Shown piece after piece: positions 62,578 through 64,000 of a DNA stretch of 64,000 nt (the first letter of the stretch is position 1; every line of letters starts with the position of its first letter). The notes beneath the pieces were generated by a model. It saw nothing but the letters and a program-made list of their open reading frames with translations, searched no databases and was not told the origin of the DNA. The position numbers and the translations under genes are program-made. The DNA is from Oricola cellulosilytica (lineage in GTDB: Bacteria > Pseudomonadota > Alphaproteobacteria > Rhizobiales > Rhizobiaceae): contig NZ_JAINFK010000003.1 in NCBI RefSeq assembly GCF_019966575.1, positions 62,001-126,000 on the forward strand. Reading direction: 5' to 3'.

Positions 62578-63884
62578 AGGATATCGCGCCGGCCAAGAGC
62601 GAGCTTGAATCGATCGAGATCGCCTCGCGCGACGAGATCGCGTCGGTGCAATTGGAGCGGATGCGCTGGACGTTGCGCCACGCCTACGAGAACGTTCCCT
62701 TCTACCGCCAGAAATTCGACGGCGCGGGCGTTCACCCGGACGACCTGAAGGATCTTGCCGACCTTGCAAAGTTCCCGTTCACGACAAAGCCGGACCTGCG
62801 TGACAACTATCCGTTCGGAATGTTTGCGGTCCCGCGCGACCAAGTCCTGCGCATCCATGCATCGTCCGGCACGACGGGCAAGCCCACGGTCGTCGGATAT
62901 ACACATAAGGACATCGAAAACTGGGCGCATGTGGTGGCCCGGTCCATGCGCGCGGCAGGCACGCGGCCGGGCGATGTCGTTCACATCTCCTATGGCTATG
63001 GGCTCTTTACCGGCGGGCTCGGGGCCCATTACGGCGCCGAGAAGCTCGGATGTACGGTGGTGCCGGTATCGGGGGGCATGACGACCCGGCAGGTGACGCT
63101 GATTGAGGATTTAGGCGCATCGACCATCATGGTCACTCCCTCCTACATGCTGTCGATCCTCGACGAGTATCGGGCGCAGGGGCTCGACCCGCGAAGGAGC
63201 CCCTTGCAGGTCGGCATCTTCGGCGCCGAACCGTGGACCAACGCCATGCGGATCGAGATCGAACAGGCTTTCGATATGCATGCGGTGGACATATACGGCC
63301 TATCGGAAGTGATCGGGCCGGGCGTGGCCAACGAGTGTGTGGAGACCAAGGACGGACTGCACATTTGGGAAGATTTCTTCTATCCCGAGATCGTCGATCC
63401 GGAGACCGGGGCAGTGCTGCCCGATGGCGAGAAGGGCGAACTGGTGTTCACATCGCTCGCCAAGGAGGCGATGCCGATCATCCGCTATCGCACCCGCGAC
63501 CTTACACGCCTATTGCCGGGCACCGCGCGCACGATGAGGCGGATGGAGAAGATCACCGGCCGCTCCGACGACATGATGATCATTCGCGGCGTCAACGTGT
63601 TTCCAACGCAGATCGAAGAGCAAATCCTCAGGGTTCCGGCCTTGGCACCGCATTTCCAGATCGAACTGACCCGCGAAGGCCGGATGGACGAAATGACCGT
63701 CCATGTCGAAGCGACTGCAGGCCATGCCGACGAAGCCGCGCGGGCGGCCGCCGCAGCCGATCTTTCGGAACGGATAAAACAGGTGATCGGAATATCGTCC
63801 CGCATCGACGTGACCCCGCCCGAGCAGGTGGCCCGGAGCCAGGGCAAGGCCGTCCGCATCGTCGACAACCGTGCGAAAGGATAA
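62574..63884 (+). CDS. paaK: Phenylacetate-CoA ligase (PaaK)
   Basis: AMP-forming ligase activating phenylacetate to phenylacetyl-CoA, 436 aa, the compact length of PaaK. ATP motif IHASSGTTGKPTVVGYTHKD (about residues 91-110), VDIYGLSEVIGPGVANEC, GELVFTSLAKEAMPIIRYRT and GRSDDMMIIRGVNVFPTQIE give the hinge and C-terminal domain. It starts inside the paaI stop. It lies upstream of a TetR-type regulator gene. Confidence 0.96.
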   Translation: MKDIAPAKSELESIEIASRDEIASVQLERMRWTLRHAYENVPFYRQKFDGAGVHPDDLKDLADLAKFPFTTKPDLRDNYPFGMFAVPRDQVLRIHASSGTTGKPTVVGYTHKDIENWAHVVARSMRAAGTRPGDVVHISYGYGLFTGGLGAHYGAEKLGCTVVPVSGGMTTRQVTLIEDLGASTIMVTPSYMLSILDEYRAQGLDPRRSPLQVGIFGAEPWTNAMRIEIEQAFDMHAVDIYGLSEVIGPGVANECVETKDGLHIWEDFFYPEIVDPETGAVLPDGEKGELVFTSLAKEAMPIIRYRTRDLTRLLPGTARTMRRMEKITGRSDDMMIIRGVNVFPTQIEEQILRVPALAPHFQIELTREGRMDEMTVHVEATAGHADEAARAAAAADLSERIKQVIGISSRIDVTPPEQVARSQGKAVRIVDNRAKG

Positions 63885-63892
63885 CCGCCCCG

Positions 63893-64000
63893 TTGGCCCG
63901 CTCGATTGCCAGGAACCACGACGAGAAGCGCGCATCCCTGCTCAAGACGGCAGCGGCGTTCTTCGCGCGGCACGGCTACGACCGCGCCTCGATGAGCGAG
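63893..64000 (+). CDS. TetR-family regulator (N-terminus only, cut by window edge)
   Basis: 36 codons from TTG 63893 to the edge, beginning MARSIARNHDEKRASLLKTA and continuing AAFFARHGYDRASMSE. This is the first helix and start of the DNA-binding domain of a TetR regulator. It lies 8 bases after paaK in the same direction; AAAGGA is about 12 bases before the TTG. Probably the operon's own phenylacetate regulator. The rest of the gene is outside the window. Confidence 0.85.
   Translation, partial: MARSIARNHDEKRASLLKTAAAFFARHGYDRASMSE

Overview
The window is about 62% GC and reads as a chromosomal segment of an alphaproteobacterium of the order Hyphomicrobiales (Rhizobiales), most like the Phyllobacteriaceae/Mesorhizobium group. 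The evidence is the fixNOQP/fixGHIS-type respiratory cluster with FNR/FixK boxes, an FnrN-type regulator, rhizobial-style palindromic intergenic repeats, and the family make-up. I read this from protein resemblance and could not run a search. I see no rRNA, tRNA, CRISPR array, insertion sequence or prophage.

Layout. 1-4657 (minus): an ABC uptake operon livG - acyl-CoA ligase - livH - livM, cut by the left edge. 4856-9486 (plus): a PAS hybrid histidine kinase, an OmpR-type regulator and a gamma-glutamyltransferase. 9506-17058: a LysR regulator divergent from a valine-catabolism operon (mmsA, acyl-CoA dehydrogenase, 3-hydroxyisobutyryl-CoA hydrolase, mmsB, thiolase, SDR). 17065-21474 (minus): a sulfurtransferase - YeeE/YedE - 58-aa peptide set, a cell-wall hydrolase and two small unknowns. 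22104-26277 (plus): a P-type ATPase, two small membrane genes and a cupin. 26318-34000 (minus): methylmalonyl-CoA mutase, pccA, an unknown, a YghU-type GST and pccB. 34284-35530 (plus): a heme N-oxygenase-like gene coupled to a DUF1989 gene.

36102-47746 is a microaerobic respiration island: ccoGHIS, a DUF2270 membrane protein, ccoNOQP, a hemerythrin, hemN and an Fnr-type regulator, with two FNR/FixK boxes in its divergent promoters. 47883-52563 is a xylose-type ABC transporter (ATPase, permease, binding protein) divergent from a ROK repressor. 52574-55617 is a secreted di-heme oxidoreductase plus a CRTAC1/ASPIC beta-propeller protein. 55659-61237 holds a PBP4-type peptidase, a BNR-repeat protein, homogentisate dioxygenase, dodecin and an MBL-fold lipoprotein. 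61316-64000 starts a phenylacetate operon (paaG, paaI, paaK, a truncated TetR gene).

The theme is aerobic to microaerobic catabolism of amino acids, aromatics and organic acids. Valine carbon leaves the mmsA operon as propionyl-CoA, which PccA/PccB and methylmalonyl-CoA mutase convert to succinyl-CoA. Tyrosine/phenylalanine carbon enters through homogentisate and phenylacetyl-CoA. The least explained pieces are the GntA-like/DUF1989 pair, the di-heme/CRTAC1 pair, the diverged mutase tail beside the cupin gene, and the 58-aa peptide coupled to YeeE.
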